NCBI RefSeq assembly: GCF_900114995.1
Contig: NZ_FOUX01000003.1
Location: 806,001-870,000 of the forward strand
Reading direction: 5' to 3'
DNA: 64,000 bases
Origin: Chitinophaga sp. YR627
GTDB lineage: Bacteria; Bacteroidota; Bacteroidia; Chitinophagales; Chitinophagaceae
Positions 1-7,244 of the stretch are shown in pieces. The first letter of the stretch is position 1; each line of letters starts with the position of its first letter. The translations under genes and the position numbers were made by a program. The notes under the pieces were generated by a model. The model had not been told where the DNA came from. It saw nothing but the letters and a program-made list of their open reading frames with translations, and ran no database searches.

Positions 1-975
1 ACCTTTGGCCGGTTCGCCCTGCTGCTGCGGCTGGTCAATGCAGAAAGTGCCGGTAGTGCAGTACTGCTGAAAGAACAACAGGAAAAGGCAACGGCAGCCA
101 ATAATGCCCTGCATCAGTTGTCAGGGATCTGTAGTGCTATGGACCAGCGGCTGAATCAACTGGTAGGTGTTGCATTGAATGCCCTTGTATTGTATGACCT
201 GCATTGTGTATTTGCCCTGGAGAAATGGAAGGAGCGTAACAAAGAAGAAGTACAGGGCTGGCTGGATGTGATCGCCCGGATGGAAGTCTGGAACAGCATG
301 GCCACTTTTGCCTACAATCACCCAGGATATATTTACCCTGAGATCACGGACGAAAAGTCCCGTCTGATCGCGACTGGTATCGGCCATCCACTGATTCCGG
401 CAGAAGAGTGTGTGAGAAATGGTATCACTATCGGCAACCCGCAGGAGTTCCTGATCATTACCGGGTCTAACATGAGCGGTAAGAGTACTTTCCTGCGCAG
501 TGTGGGCAGTAACCTGCTGATGGGCATGTGTGGTATGCCGGTATGTGCAGAGAGTTTCAGCTGTAGTCCGATGCAGATCATGACCTCTATGCGTATCAAA
601 GATTCTATTGCGAAGCATACCTCTTATTTCCAGGCGGAATTATTACGCCTGCAACAGATTGTGGAAGTATTGAAAGGAGGAGAGCGCGTATTTATTTTGC
701 TGGATGAGATCCTGAAAGGGACTAATTCGGAAGATAAACTATCCGGCTCCCGCAGACTGATCGAGCATTTCCTGCAATATCATTGTCTGGGGATGATCGC
801 TACGCATGACCTGGAACTGGGACACCTGGAGGAGACTTATCCGCAGCGGATCCGGAACTATTGTTTTGAAAGCACTATCAAGGATGACCAGCTTTTCTTT
901 GATTACCGGATACGGGAGGGAGTGGCGCGTAATAAGAATGCGACCTTCCTGATGCAAAAGATGGAAATAATATGA
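1..975 (+). CDS. MutS-family DNA mismatch repair ATPase, C-terminal part
   Basis: The frame is open to the left window edge, so this is the 3' part of a longer gene; the TTG at 118 is not a convincing start. The protein has the MutS domain V ATPase: a Walker A loop GSNMSGKST encoded at about 463-489 and a Walker B stretch VFILLDEILKGT near 690-720, followed by the conserved TxHD-type segment ATHDLELG. MutS homologues bind mismatched or branched DNA as dimers and use ATP to act as clamps. Bacteroidota carry several stand-alone MutS-like proteins that lack the mismatch-reading domain; which subgroup this belongs to cannot be told because the N-terminus is missing. It ends 50 bp before a radical SAM gene. 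Confidence 0.85.
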   Translation, partial: TFGRFALLLRLVNAESAGSAVLLKEQQEKATAANNALHQLSGICSAMDQRLNQLVGVALNALVLYDLHCVFALEKWKERNKEEVQGWLDVIARMEVWNSMATFAYNHPGYIYPEITDEKSRLIATGIGHPLIPAEECVRNGITIGNPQEFLIITGSNMSGKSTFLRSVGSNLLMGMCGMPVCAESFSCSPMQIMTSMRIKDSIAKHTSYFQAELLRLQQIVEVLKGGERVFILLDEILKGTNSEDKLSGSRRLIEHFLQYHCLGMIATHDLELGHLEETYPQRIRNYCFESTIKDDQLFFDYRIREGVARNKNATFLMQKMEII

Positions 976-985
976 TTTGGGTGAT

Positions 986-1023
986 AGCTAATTAATTTAG
1001 TATTTTTACTAAAAATATTAGCT
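986..1023 (+). promoter_or_regulatory. Two-tier inverted repeat just before the radical SAM start codon
   Basis: An outer 7-bp stem (AGCTAAT at 986-992 with ATTAGCT at 1017-1023) encloses an inner 7-bp stem (TTTAGTA at 996-1002 with TACTAAA at 1007-1013). It ends 2 bp before the ATG at 1026. It could be an operator, an RNA hairpin acting on translation of the downstream gene, or a weak terminator of the mutS-like gene. The sequence does not decide between these. Confidence 0.5.
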
Positions 1024-1025
1024 GT

Positions 1026-2108
1026 ATGACCTTGCCATTTCAGGAGGGGATACCTGAAAATCCCTACTATAAAGGACGTGGAGCCCAATTAAATCCGAAG
1101 AACAGATTCCTCCGGAATGAGTATGCGCAGGAACATGCGGAGGGTATTGATGAGTGGTGGCAGGCAGATGTGCCTACGCAGATCCTGGAAGAGCATGCAA
1201 AGACGCTTGTCAATAAGGTAGATAGTCCGGATGTGGGTATGTGGTATTCCATGAACCCTTATCAGGGCTGTGAGCATGGTTGTATCTATTGTTATGCACG
1301 CAATGCGCATCAGTTCTGGGGGATGAGTGCCGGACTGGATTTCGAGCGGAAGATTGTGGTAAAGCGGAATGCGCCTGAGTTATTGAAGAAATTCCTCGAT
1401 AATAAAAGCTGGGTACCCAAGCCCATTTCCCTCTCAGGGAATACAGACTGTTATCAGCCGCTGGAACGTAAAATGTTTCTGACCCGGCAGCTCCTGTCGA
1501 TCGCACTGGACTACAAGCAACCTATTGGTATTATCACAAAGAATTCGCTGGTATTGCGGGATAAGTACATCCTGCAGCAGATGGCACGCCATGATCTGGT
1601 ATGTGTATACGTCTCTATTACTACAATGCAGGAAGATCTGCGCCAGAAGATGGAACCGCGTACAACTACGGCTGCACAGCGTTTCAAGATAGTGAAGGAA
1701 CTGAGTGAGCTCGGGATTCCGGTAGGGGTGATGACAGCGCCGATGATACCGGGACTGAATGATCATGAAATGCCCGCATTACTGGAAGCAGCGGCTGCAA
1801 ATGGTGCGAAGTTTGCAGGGTATACGGTCGTTCGGCTGAACGATGCGGTAAAGATCATCTTTAATGATTGGTTGTATAAGAACTTTCCCGACAGGGCCGA
1901 CAAGGTGTGGCATCATATTGAGAGTATGCATGGCGGTAATGTGAACGATAGTGATTTCGGCAGGCGTATGAGAGGAGAGGGGAATATTGCTGATCTTATC
2001 AAGCAGCAGTTTAAGGTACATACAAAGCGACTGGGAATTAACCAGGAGCGTTTTGAGTTCAATACCTCCCTGTTTGAAAGGCCACAGGTGCAGCTGAAAC
2101 TGTTCTGA
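1026..2108 (+). CDS. PA0069-family radical SAM protein
   Basis: A 360-residue protein with the radical SAM cluster motif at residues 82-89, C-EHG-C-IY-C (Cys82, Cys86, Cys89), which coordinates a [4Fe-4S] cluster for reductive SAM cleavage. The preceding GMWYSMNPYQG segment and the following YARNAHQFWG are typical of the PA0069/Rv2578c group, distant relatives of spore photoproduct lyase. Substrate and reaction of this group are not established. Its length is normal for the family and the ATG at 1026 directly follows an inverted repeat. It lies downstream of the MutS-like gene on the same strand, but co-transcription is uncertain. Confidence 0.88.
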   Translation: MTLPFQEGIPENPYYKGRGAQLNPKNRFLRNEYAQEHAEGIDEWWQADVPTQILEEHAKTLVNKVDSPDVGMWYSMNPYQGCEHGCIYCYARNAHQFWGMSAGLDFERKIVVKRNAPELLKKFLDNKSWVPKPISLSGNTDCYQPLERKMFLTRQLLSIALDYKQPIGIITKNSLVLRDKYILQQMARHDLVCVYVSITTMQEDLRQKMEPRTTTAAQRFKIVKELSELGIPVGVMTAPMIPGLNDHEMPALLEAAAANGAKFAGYTVVRLNDAVKIIFNDWLYKNFPDRADKVWHHIESMHGGNVNDSDFGRRMRGEGNIADLIKQQFKVHTKRLGINQERFEFNTSLFERPQVQLKLF

Positions 2109-2260
2109 TTAATGTCTACCGGCAACAGGGTGACAAGCACGAAGTATATAATATATTGACAGGCATACTGATTTGAGGTATACATACCTGTTAACAATAA
2201 ATTGATAAGGGCATCGAAAAAATTTATTAGGAAAAATGCGTAAATAAAAAAAATAAAAAA

Positions 2261-2268
2261 TATCTTTG
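2261..2268 (+). promoter_or_regulatory. Bacteroidota -7 box (TATCTTTG)
   Basis: TATCTTTG matches the TAnnTTTG -7 consensus of Bacteroidota housekeeping promoters. It lies in an A-rich tract 17 bp before a 30-codon ORF. No clear -33 TTTG is visible at the usual distance. Confidence 0.5.
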
Positions 2269-2285
2269 TGCAAGCAATAAATGAA

Positions 2286-2378
2286 ATGAAACGCAATCCA
2301 AAATATACTATTTCGAAGATGTCCTGTAAGAAGAAGCAGGCCAGAAATAGGTTGCGGGTATGTTGCACCAATTGTTAA
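2286..2378 (+). CDS. Possible 30-residue basic Cys-rich peptide
   Basis: An ATG-started ORF of 30 codons begins with MKRNPKYTISK and ends with CCTNC. It is strongly basic (many Lys/Arg) and has four Cys, three of them in the last six residues. It sits between a -7 box (2261) and a rho-independent terminator (2405), so it is the only obvious coding content of a short transcript. It may be a leader peptide, a small protein, or chance coding inside a small RNA. I recognise no family. Confidence 0.35.
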   Translation: MKRNPKYTISKMSCKKKQARNRLRVCCTNC

Positions 2379-2404
2379 CGAAATAAGTTATCAAATGATA
2401 TAAC

Positions 2405-2436
2405 AAAAGTCCCGCAGGAATTGCGGGACTTTTTGC
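2405..2436 (+). terminator. Rho-independent terminator
   Basis: A perfect 12-bp stem, AAAAGTCCCGCA (2405-2416) with TGCGGGACTTTT (2422-2433), has a 5-nt loop and a T-rich tail. It closes the short transcription unit starting near 2270. Confidence 0.85.
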
Positions 2437-2487
2437 TTTTGAAGAATCTAAATGATGATTGAGCAAGACAACTGTGTGATAACTGTT

Positions 2488-2574
2488 ATGTATATACATC
2501 GCCTGGTAAAGCCGGCGATTACTGTACGAAAGGAAGGCTTCTCCTTAAGGAGGCCTAATGGGCGTGGTATGTAG
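2488..2574 (+). CDS. Possible 28-residue leader peptide
   Basis: An ATG-started ORF of 28 codons (begins MYIHRLVKPA, ends RRPNGRGM) is very basic. It overlaps an ATCGCC/GGCGAT stem (2498-2503/2514-2519) and a CTCC-TTAA-GGAG hairpin (2541-2552), and stops 26 nt before a terminator that precedes the DinB gene. This resembles the layout of an attenuator leader, but there is no run of regulatory codons and no known family. Confidence 0.3.
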   Translation: MYIHRLVKPAITVRKEGFSLRRPNGRGM

Positions 2575-2599
2575 CCAACATAGAACTTATCTATATGCT

Positions 2600-2632
2600 A
2601 CCCGGCCCATTTGATGGAGCCGGGTTTTTTAT
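2600..2632 (+). terminator. Terminator or attenuator before the DinB gene
   Basis: ACCCGGC (2600-2606) pairs with GCCGGGT (2619-2625), followed by a T-rich run. It stands 84 nt before the DinB start. Upstream segments TGGGC (2559-2563) and GTAGC (2570-2574) could pair with GCCCA (2605-2609) and GCTAC (2597-2601) inside this hairpin, so a competing antiterminator fold is possible. Confidence 0.75.
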
Positions 2633-2715
2633 TTTTATTATATCAATACTGTTATGTGCCACAAGGCGTACAGAAAGTGGAGCTGGTCAGGTGCATAACC
2701 CCAAATCGACAGATC

Positions 2716-3342
2716 ATGAGAAACGTAATTCAATCAGTAAGAGAGGCATTGCTTACAAACTTCAGGGAGTTAGATACCTGGTTCGAAAAAGATTTCGACC
2801 TGTTACACTTTAAACCGGATACTAATCAGTGGAATATCCGGGAAGTGCTGGAGCATATCAGCCTGACCAACTATTTTTTGTTACTTATCATTAACAAGAG
2901 CACCCGCAGAGCGCTGGACCGCAGACATGCCGCCAGGTCTATCATTATTCCTTCCGATTATATGGAGAAGTTTGATAAGATAGATGTGATAGGCAGCCGT
3001 TCCTTTGAATGGGTAAGACCAGAGCATCTGGAACCAAGCGGATTGCAGGATATGAGAGATGTGAGAGCGCTGCTCAAACAACAGTTTGCACAGAGTATGT
3101 ATAATCTTAGTTTACTGAAGAACGGAGAAGGCATGCTGGTACTCACCAACCTGTCTGTGAACCACCTGGGTAAACTGGATATCTACCAGTATATCTACTT
3201 CCTTACCAAACATATCGAACGTCATATCCGCCAGATGCAGCGGTTGGCTAAAGAATATGAAGGTACTGCAGAAGAAGAAGTACAAAGCGGCAGTATCCTG
3301 AATGCTGCTGATGAAGAAGCAGAAAGCATGCTATTAATATAA
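2716..3342 (+). CDS. DinB-family protein
   Basis: Starting at the ATG at 2716 (MRNVIQSVREALLTNF) this is a 208-residue protein of the DinB/YfiT-like four-helix-bundle superfamily. The segment WNIREVLEHISLTNYFLLL is typical of the first metal-ligand helix, and FLTKHIERHIRQM supplies the C-terminal His-rich helix. Many members are metal-dependent thiol transferases; others are damage-induced proteins of unknown role, so no specific reaction can be assigned. The open frame continues upstream to 2611 through a terminator, which makes the 2716 start much more likely. A terminator follows at 3402. Confidence 0.8.
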   Translation: MRNVIQSVREALLTNFRELDTWFEKDFDLLHFKPDTNQWNIREVLEHISLTNYFLLLIINKSTRRALDRRHAARSIIIPSDYMEKFDKIDVIGSRSFEWVRPEHLEPSGLQDMRDVRALLKQQFAQSMYNLSLLKNGEGMLVLTNLSVNHLGKLDIYQYIYFLTKHIERHIRQMQRLAKEYEGTAEEEVQSGSILNAADEEAESMLLI

Positions 3343-3401
3343 TAAATAGGTCGACCTCTCTTCGTCTGTTGGTTTTGGAAGCCCTTTTGGAATACTATCA
3401 T

Positions 3402-3433
3402 TACCGGTGACATAAAACGTCACCGGTATTTTA
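3402..3433 (+). terminator. Rho-independent terminator after the DinB gene
   Basis: TACCGGTGAC (3402-3411) pairs perfectly with GTCACCGGTA (3419-3428), with a 7-nt loop and a trailing TTTTAT. Confidence 0.8.
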
Positions 3434-3589
3434 TATCTGCGACGTATATACGAATATCATACAGCAGGAAATTTGTGTGTCAATGGTTATCAACGCATAA
3501 GCAGCAGGGATGGGCAGGTGAGCGGAAAGTATTTGCAGGTTGATAAGAAAAAAAGTGCAAAAAAATTGTTAAAGACCAAAATAACATCA

Positions 3590-3597
3590 TATATTTG
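3590..3597 (+). promoter_or_regulatory. Bacteroidota -7 box (TATATTTG)
   Basis: TATATTTG fits TAnnTTTG. A TTG lies 21 nt upstream (3566-3568) in the expected -33 region. Transcription would start near 3604 and run into the terminator at 3747, giving a transcript of about 170 nt. Confidence 0.6.
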
Positions 3598-3628
3598 CAC
3601 CATCATTAACGGATAAACTATTTAAAAC

Positions 3629-3721
3629 ATGCTCAATAAACAAATTCAAATGAACACAGCGCCAGCAGCCTCAGTAGGGGTTCGTGGCAACGGGTTCCGG
3701 GCATGTAATAGTTTTATATAG
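3629..3721 (+). CDS. Possible 30-residue small peptide
   Basis: An ATG-started 30-codon ORF (begins MLNKQIQMNTAPAAS, ends RACNSFI) lies between a good promoter box (3590) and a strong terminator (3747). A second in-frame ATG is at codon 8. It could be a leader peptide without a downstream gene, a small secreted or regulatory peptide, or incidental to a small RNA. No family is recognised. Confidence 0.4.
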   Translation: MLNKQIQMNTAPAASVGVRGNGFRACNSFI

Positions 3722-3746
3722 AGAAGATTAATTCGTATATATAACA

Positions 3747-3779
3747 AGCCCCGGGACAAGCACCCGGGGCTTTTTTTTT
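3747..3779 (+). terminator. Strong rho-independent terminator
   Basis: AGCCCCGGG (3747-3755) pairs with CCCGGGGCT (3763-3771), followed by an unbroken run of T to 3779. Confidence 0.9.
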
Positions 3780-3829
3780 CAGCAAAACTGAATGAAAGGC
3801 GAACGGATAAAAAGACATAAGAACCACGG

Positions 3830-3950
3830 CCATTCAAAGGAATGGAGCATAGCATCAATGCAATTGATGCTAACAGGACCTGGTATGCAATAATGCAGTA
3901 TATGCGTTGTCGTTATAACCCGGTCTGCTGTCAGCTGACCGGGTTTTTTT
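3830..3950 (+). ncRNA. Candidate structured small RNA
   Basis: Three hairpins follow one another: CCATTC/GAATGG around an AAAG tetraloop (3830-3845), AGCATCAA/TTGATGCT (3851-3871), and an intrinsic terminator AACCCGGTC/GACCGGGTT with a T-run (3917-3950). No protein family is visible; the only ATG ORF here reads through the terminator. No TAnnTTTG box was found close upstream, so the 5' end is unknown, and read-through from 3590 would have to pass the terminator at 3747. Confidence 0.35.
3917..3950 (+). terminator. Rho-independent terminator
   Basis: AACCCGGTC (3917-3925) pairs with GACCGGGTT (3937-3945), followed by T residues to 3950. Confidence 0.85.
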
Positions 3951-4040
3951 ATGATATTTTGGATTGAGTAGGTACAATTAGTTAACGTAAAGCGGGGTAT
4001 TCCTGCCCCGCTTCAATCAAATGACGATTATTCATCAACA

Positions 4041-4048
4041 TAGTTTTG
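4041..4048 (+). promoter_or_regulatory. -7 box of the AAA+ ATPase gene (TAGTTTTG)
   Basis: TAGTTTTG fits TAnnTTTG and lies 26 bp before the ATG at 4075. No clear -33 element is seen. Confidence 0.5.
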
Positions 4049-4074
4049 TTTCATCTTAATTTGCATTAACCCCC

Positions 4075-5220
4075 ATGTTGTCATTGCCGGACGCCAGGAG
4101 CGTTCCGGTATATGATAACCCATTGAAACATGTACATTTGCAGACTTATTTGAAAAGCATGGAGAATATTTCACAGCAGCGGACGATTGGAGGATCCAGT
4201 ATTTTTGGGAATGGTTTGCTAGAAAGCAGCCCTTTCTATCTGTATTACTTTAATGCAATTCCTAATGTCAGCTTCATTTATACAATAAACGGCGAAAAAG
4301 CCCTGGCCGCTTTTAAAAAGGCTTACGAAAAGGATATCATCAGGATATACAGCAGGGAGGAGATTGGTGACAAGGAAAAGGAATATAAACATGATATTGC
4401 CCTGGTCATTATGCCGAATGAATGTATGGTTGAATTCGGAGATGATTACTGCGAAATCCTGCATAATGGTAATGCGGCCGCCTTTATAGCGGAGGTCACC
4501 ACCCTGGTACGCAAGCACCGCGTCCGGGAAAAGAGGAAGAAATTTGAGATCAACCTGATCTCTTTTGGCGAGCGCGGACTGAAGCTGAAGGCGATGGAAT
4601 TTAAGCGGACGCAGCTTGATCTGGCCCTCTATTATGAAGATGACTTTAAGGCGATCGACGAGATGATCTATAAACGGTTGAATACCAACGATGATAAGGG
4701 TATTGTGCTGTTACACGGATTGCCTGGTACGGGTAAAACCACCTATCTGCGTTACCTGATAGGAAGGCTGAAGAAACGGGTTATGTTCCTGGCGCCTTCC
4801 GTGGCGGCTAATCTGATGCAGCCTGATTTTATCTCCCTTTTGATAGATAATCCGAACACCATCCTGGTTATTGAGGATGCGGAGAATATCATAATGGACA
4901 GAAAATCAACCGGTAATTCGTCCGTCTCCAATCTGCTTAACCTGTCTGATGGCTTACTGGCAGATTGTATGAACGTACAGATCGTATGCACTTTCAACAG
5001 CGACCTTTCACAGATAGACAGCGCCCTGTTACGTAAGGGCAGGCTGATCGCCAAATACGAGTTTGGCAAACTGTCCGTTCCGAAAGCACAGCAGCTTTCC
5101 GGAAAACAGGGCTTTAACACCAGTATTACACAACCTATGACGATTGCTGAGGTAATGAATCAGCATGAGCCCTCCTTTGAGAAAAAGGAGATACCAATCG
5201 GTTTTCGCGCCAGACTCTAA
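4075..5220 (+). CDS. Orphan AAA+ family ATPase
   Basis: A 381-residue protein with an unassigned N-terminal region of about 190 residues and a C-terminal AAA+ module. Walker A is GLPGTGKTT (215-223), Walker B ILVIEDAE (263-270), sensor-1 region CTFNSD (305-310), and LLRKGR (318-323) resembles the arginine-finger region of AAA+ proteins. The N-terminal part contains an acidic region and a basic KHRVREKRKK stretch and may be a substrate-recognition domain. No partner gene lies beside it, so function cannot be inferred. The ATG at 4075 follows a -7 box at 4041; an internal ATG at codon 29 is an alternative. Confidence 0.8.
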   Translation: MLSLPDARSVPVYDNPLKHVHLQTYLKSMENISQQRTIGGSSIFGNGLLESSPFYLYYFNAIPNVSFIYTINGEKALAAFKKAYEKDIIRIYSREEIGDKEKEYKHDIALVIMPNECMVEFGDDYCEILHNGNAAAFIAEVTTLVRKHRVREKRKKFEINLISFGERGLKLKAMEFKRTQLDLALYYEDDFKAIDEMIYKRLNTNDDKGIVLLHGLPGTGKTTYLRYLIGRLKKRVMFLAPSVAANLMQPDFISLLIDNPNTILVIEDAENIIMDRKSTGNSSVSNLLNLSDGLLADCMNVQIVCTFNSDLSQIDSALLRKGRLIAKYEFGKLSVPKAQQLSGKQGFNTSITQPMTIAEVMNQHEPSFEKKEIPIGFRARL

Positions 5221-5228
5221 TACCTGAT

Positions 5229-5275
5229 ACCAATTGCAGATGTGTGCTCCGGTGCGCATTTGTAATTGGTTTTCA
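5229..5275 (+). terminator. Long-stem terminator after the AAA+ gene
   Basis: The ACCAATT arm at 5229 and AATTGGT arm ending at 5270 continue inward with G-U wobble pairs to form a stem of about 18 bp. A short TTTT follows. Confidence 0.65.
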
Positions 5276-5388
5276 TTGTCTATAAAATTGATAGACTATT
5301 ATCGGGGGAAATATTGTAATATTGTTTCGATTTCGCTCCGTTGGCCACCAAACAATAGAGAAAACCCGTAATCCGAAACTTTATTCGC

Positions 5389-6603
5389 GTGCATTTAAAC
5401 CACATGGCATGGGCCGTTCCACTATTCCTGGGACTGATGGGTATTGAATATCTGGTGGCTAAGAAAACAGGAAAGAATTATTTCGGCTTCAGTAGTTCCG
5501 TCAGCAACATTAATGTAGGTATCGCCGAAAGGCTGCTGGATACCTTTACGGTAGGTATTTTCTATTTTATCTACGACTATCTGCACACTCATTTCGGGGT
5601 ATTTAATATCCGCTCCAGCGTCCTGCTGTGGGTCGCCCTGCTTATTTTAACTGACTTTATCTGGTATTGGTATCACCGCTGGGCGCATGAAGTGAACGTA
5701 CTCTGGGGTGCACACGTGGTCCACCATCAAAGTGAGGACTTTAACTATACGGTATCGGCGCGTATTACTGTATTCCAGGCATTTTTCAGGATGTGCTTCT
5801 GGTCGGTATTACCCGTTATCGGATTTCCTCCGGCCATGATTATCAGCGTACAGCTGCTGCATGGCATCTATCCGTTCTTTATACATACCCGAACGATCGG
5901 TAAACTGGGTTTCCTGGAGTACATCCTGGTTACGCCTTCCCACCACCGGGTGCATCATGCTTCCAACGAGAAGTACCTGGACAAGAATTATGGCGATGTG
6001 TTTATCATATGGGATAAACTGTTTGGCACCTTCGCGGAGGAGGAAGAAGAGCCGGAATATGGGCTAACCAAACCCCTGGACAGCCATAGTTTCCTGTGGC
6101 AACACTTTCATTTCCTGCTGGAAATAGCTTATACGCTGAAGCAAACCAGGGGATTCAGGGCCCGTTGGAAGGTAGTATTTGGTAAACCCGATAATATTGA
6201 TCCTACGATACGTCCGAAGCTGGAGGAGCGTTACCTGTTCCGCAGTACGGCTGAGGCAGGGTCGCGTAAACTACAGCAGTATGTGGTCTGGCAGGTAGGG
6301 ACCATATTGCTGGTGTTATTCCTCTTTTTATTGTTTGAGCACTATATACCTGCATTTGTACAGGTATGCGTCACCCTCGTCATATTCCTGACGCTGATCA
6401 ATAGCGGCGCTATTATGGAACAGCGGCGCTGGGTATTTTTCCTGGAATATGCGCGGTTACTGGTAACGTTTGCTGCCCTGTTTTATATCTGGCCGCATCC
6501 GTTATTACTGTTGGTCTTTGCATTGGTGCAATTGCCATTTTTCCTCTACAGATCCAGCATAGAAAGACGTTACCTGCGAATGGTATATGGTACGCCGGCT
6601 TAA
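5389..6603 (+). CDS. Sterol desaturase / fatty acid hydroxylase family protein
   Basis: A membrane di-iron enzyme of the fatty acid hydroxylase superfamily. Three histidine clusters are visible, counted from the GTG start: HRWAH (96-100), HVVHH (109-113) and HHRVHH (185-190), which ligate the di-iron centre. The catalytic core lies in the first 225 residues; the C-terminal part adds about four hydrophobic segments (around residues 300-390). Substrate is probably a lipid, but it cannot be named. The start is either GTG 5389 or ATG 5404. The 3' end overlaps the stop codon of the convergent sigma factor gene by 4 bp. Confidence 0.82.
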   Translation: MHLNHMAWAVPLFLGLMGIEYLVAKKTGKNYFGFSSSVSNINVGIAERLLDTFTVGIFYFIYDYLHTHFGVFNIRSSVLLWVALLILTDFIWYWYHRWAHEVNVLWGAHVVHHQSEDFNYTVSARITVFQAFFRMCFWSVLPVIGFPPAMIISVQLLHGIYPFFIHTRTIGKLGFLEYILVTPSHHRVHHASNEKYLDKNYGDVFIIWDKLFGTFAEEEEEPEYGLTKPLDSHSFLWQHFHFLLEIAYTLKQTRGFRARWKVVFGKPDNIDPTIRPKLEERYLFRSTAEAGSRKLQQYVVWQVGTILLVLFLFLLFEHYIPAFVQVCVTLVIFLTLINSGAIMEQRRWVFFLEYARLLVTFAALFYIWPHPLLLLVFALVQLPFFLYRSSIERRYLRMVYGTPA

Positions 6604-7088
6604 TGACGTGGAATAGTCGTACAAAGCAGTTTACGGGCCAGGTGAATACGGCTTTTGATCGTACCCATTGGTTCGTGTAGCATTTCCGCAATTTCATGAT
6701 ACTTGAAGCCATCGCAGTACAATAGTAATGGTTTCTTAAAAGATAAAGGGAGCTTGTAAAGGGTTCCCTTTATTTCTTTTGTACGGAGCATGTTTTCTGC
6801 ATTTACTTCGGCCAGGGTGTTGTTGGTAATGTTGGGCGTGATCTCGGCAGTAGTGGAGTGTTTGGCGGCGCGTCTGTATTCATTGATGAAAAGGTTGCGC
6901 ATAATAGTATACAGCCATGCACGAATGTTACTGCCTTCGAGATATTTGTCCTTGTTTTTCAGTGCTTTATAAAGTGTCTCCTGGTAAAGGTCTTTGGCAG
7001 CTTCCGGGTCCTTGGTCAGTGCCATGGCAACAGGCTTCAGGAAATCTGCGTTTTCCAGTAAATGAACTTGGAATGTTGAAAAACTCAT
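6600..7088 (-). CDS. ECF-type RNA polymerase sigma factor
   Basis: A 162-residue sigma-70 family protein. Region 2 covers about residues 15-80 (DLYQETLYKALKNKDKYLEGSNIRAWLYTIMRNLFINEYRR) and region 4 about residues 105-158, ending in GFKYHEIAEMLHEPMGTIKSRIHLARKLL, a helix-turn-helix that would read the -35-type element. No anti-sigma gene is adjacent, so its signal is unknown. A minus-strand -7 box, TACGTTTG, is at 7168-7175. It ends tail-to-tail with the desaturase gene. Confidence 0.85.
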   Translation of the reverse strand: MSFSTFQVHLLENADFLKPVAMALTKDPEAAKDLYQETLYKALKNKDKYLEGSNIRAWLYTIMRNLFINEYRRAAKHSTTAEITPNITNNTLAEVNAENMLRTKEIKGTLYKLPLSFKKPLLLYCDGFKYHEIAEMLHEPMGTIKSRIHLARKLLCTTIPRH

Positions 7089-7167
7089 GGTTTGGGGGAT
7101 GTTGTAGATTTTGGGATCGATGTACAGTTGTGTTGCGATGCCGGCCCGGCCGGCATTTATAATGATA

Positions 7168-7175
7168 CAAACGTA
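7168..7175 (-). promoter_or_regulatory. -7 box of the ECF sigma gene (TACGTTTG)
   Basis: On the minus strand TACGTTTG fits TAnnTTTG, about 80 bp upstream of the sigma factor start. There is no clean -33 element at the usual spacing. Confidence 0.45.
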
Positions 7176-7244
7176 GAAAATGCCTCAAATGGATTGAAAA
7201 ACAGGGGAAAAATTATCAGGTAAAGACTAAACTGATCAATCTGC

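Larger units (their letters stand above)
2109..2715 (+). other. Gene-poor stretch with two short-ORF/terminator units
   Basis: About 600 bp between the radical SAM gene and the DinB-family gene hold no recognisable protein family. They contain a TAnnTTTG -7 box at 2261, a 30-codon ORF (2286-2378), a strong terminator (2405-2436), a 28-codon ORF (2488-2574) overlapping several hairpins, and a second terminator (2600-2632). The longer ORF reading into the DinB gene from 2611 runs through that second terminator and is not a credible start. Confidence 0.6.
3343..4074 (+). other. Gene-poor stretch with terminators, a short ORF and a structured RNA candidate
   Basis: The 730 bp between the DinB gene and the AAA+ ATPase contain no recognisable protein. 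They hold the DinB terminator (3402-3433), a promoter box (3590), a 30-codon ORF (3629-3721) with its own terminator (3747-3779), three consecutive hairpins ending in a terminator (3830-3950), a further GC hairpin AAGCGGGG/CCCCGCTT (3990-4013) without a T-tract, and the -7 box of the ATPase gene (4041). Confidence 0.6.

Noticed and set aside
2611..2715. N-terminal extension of the DinB gene
   Set aside because: The extension runs through an intrinsic terminator and shows no similarity to the family; ATG 2716 fits better.
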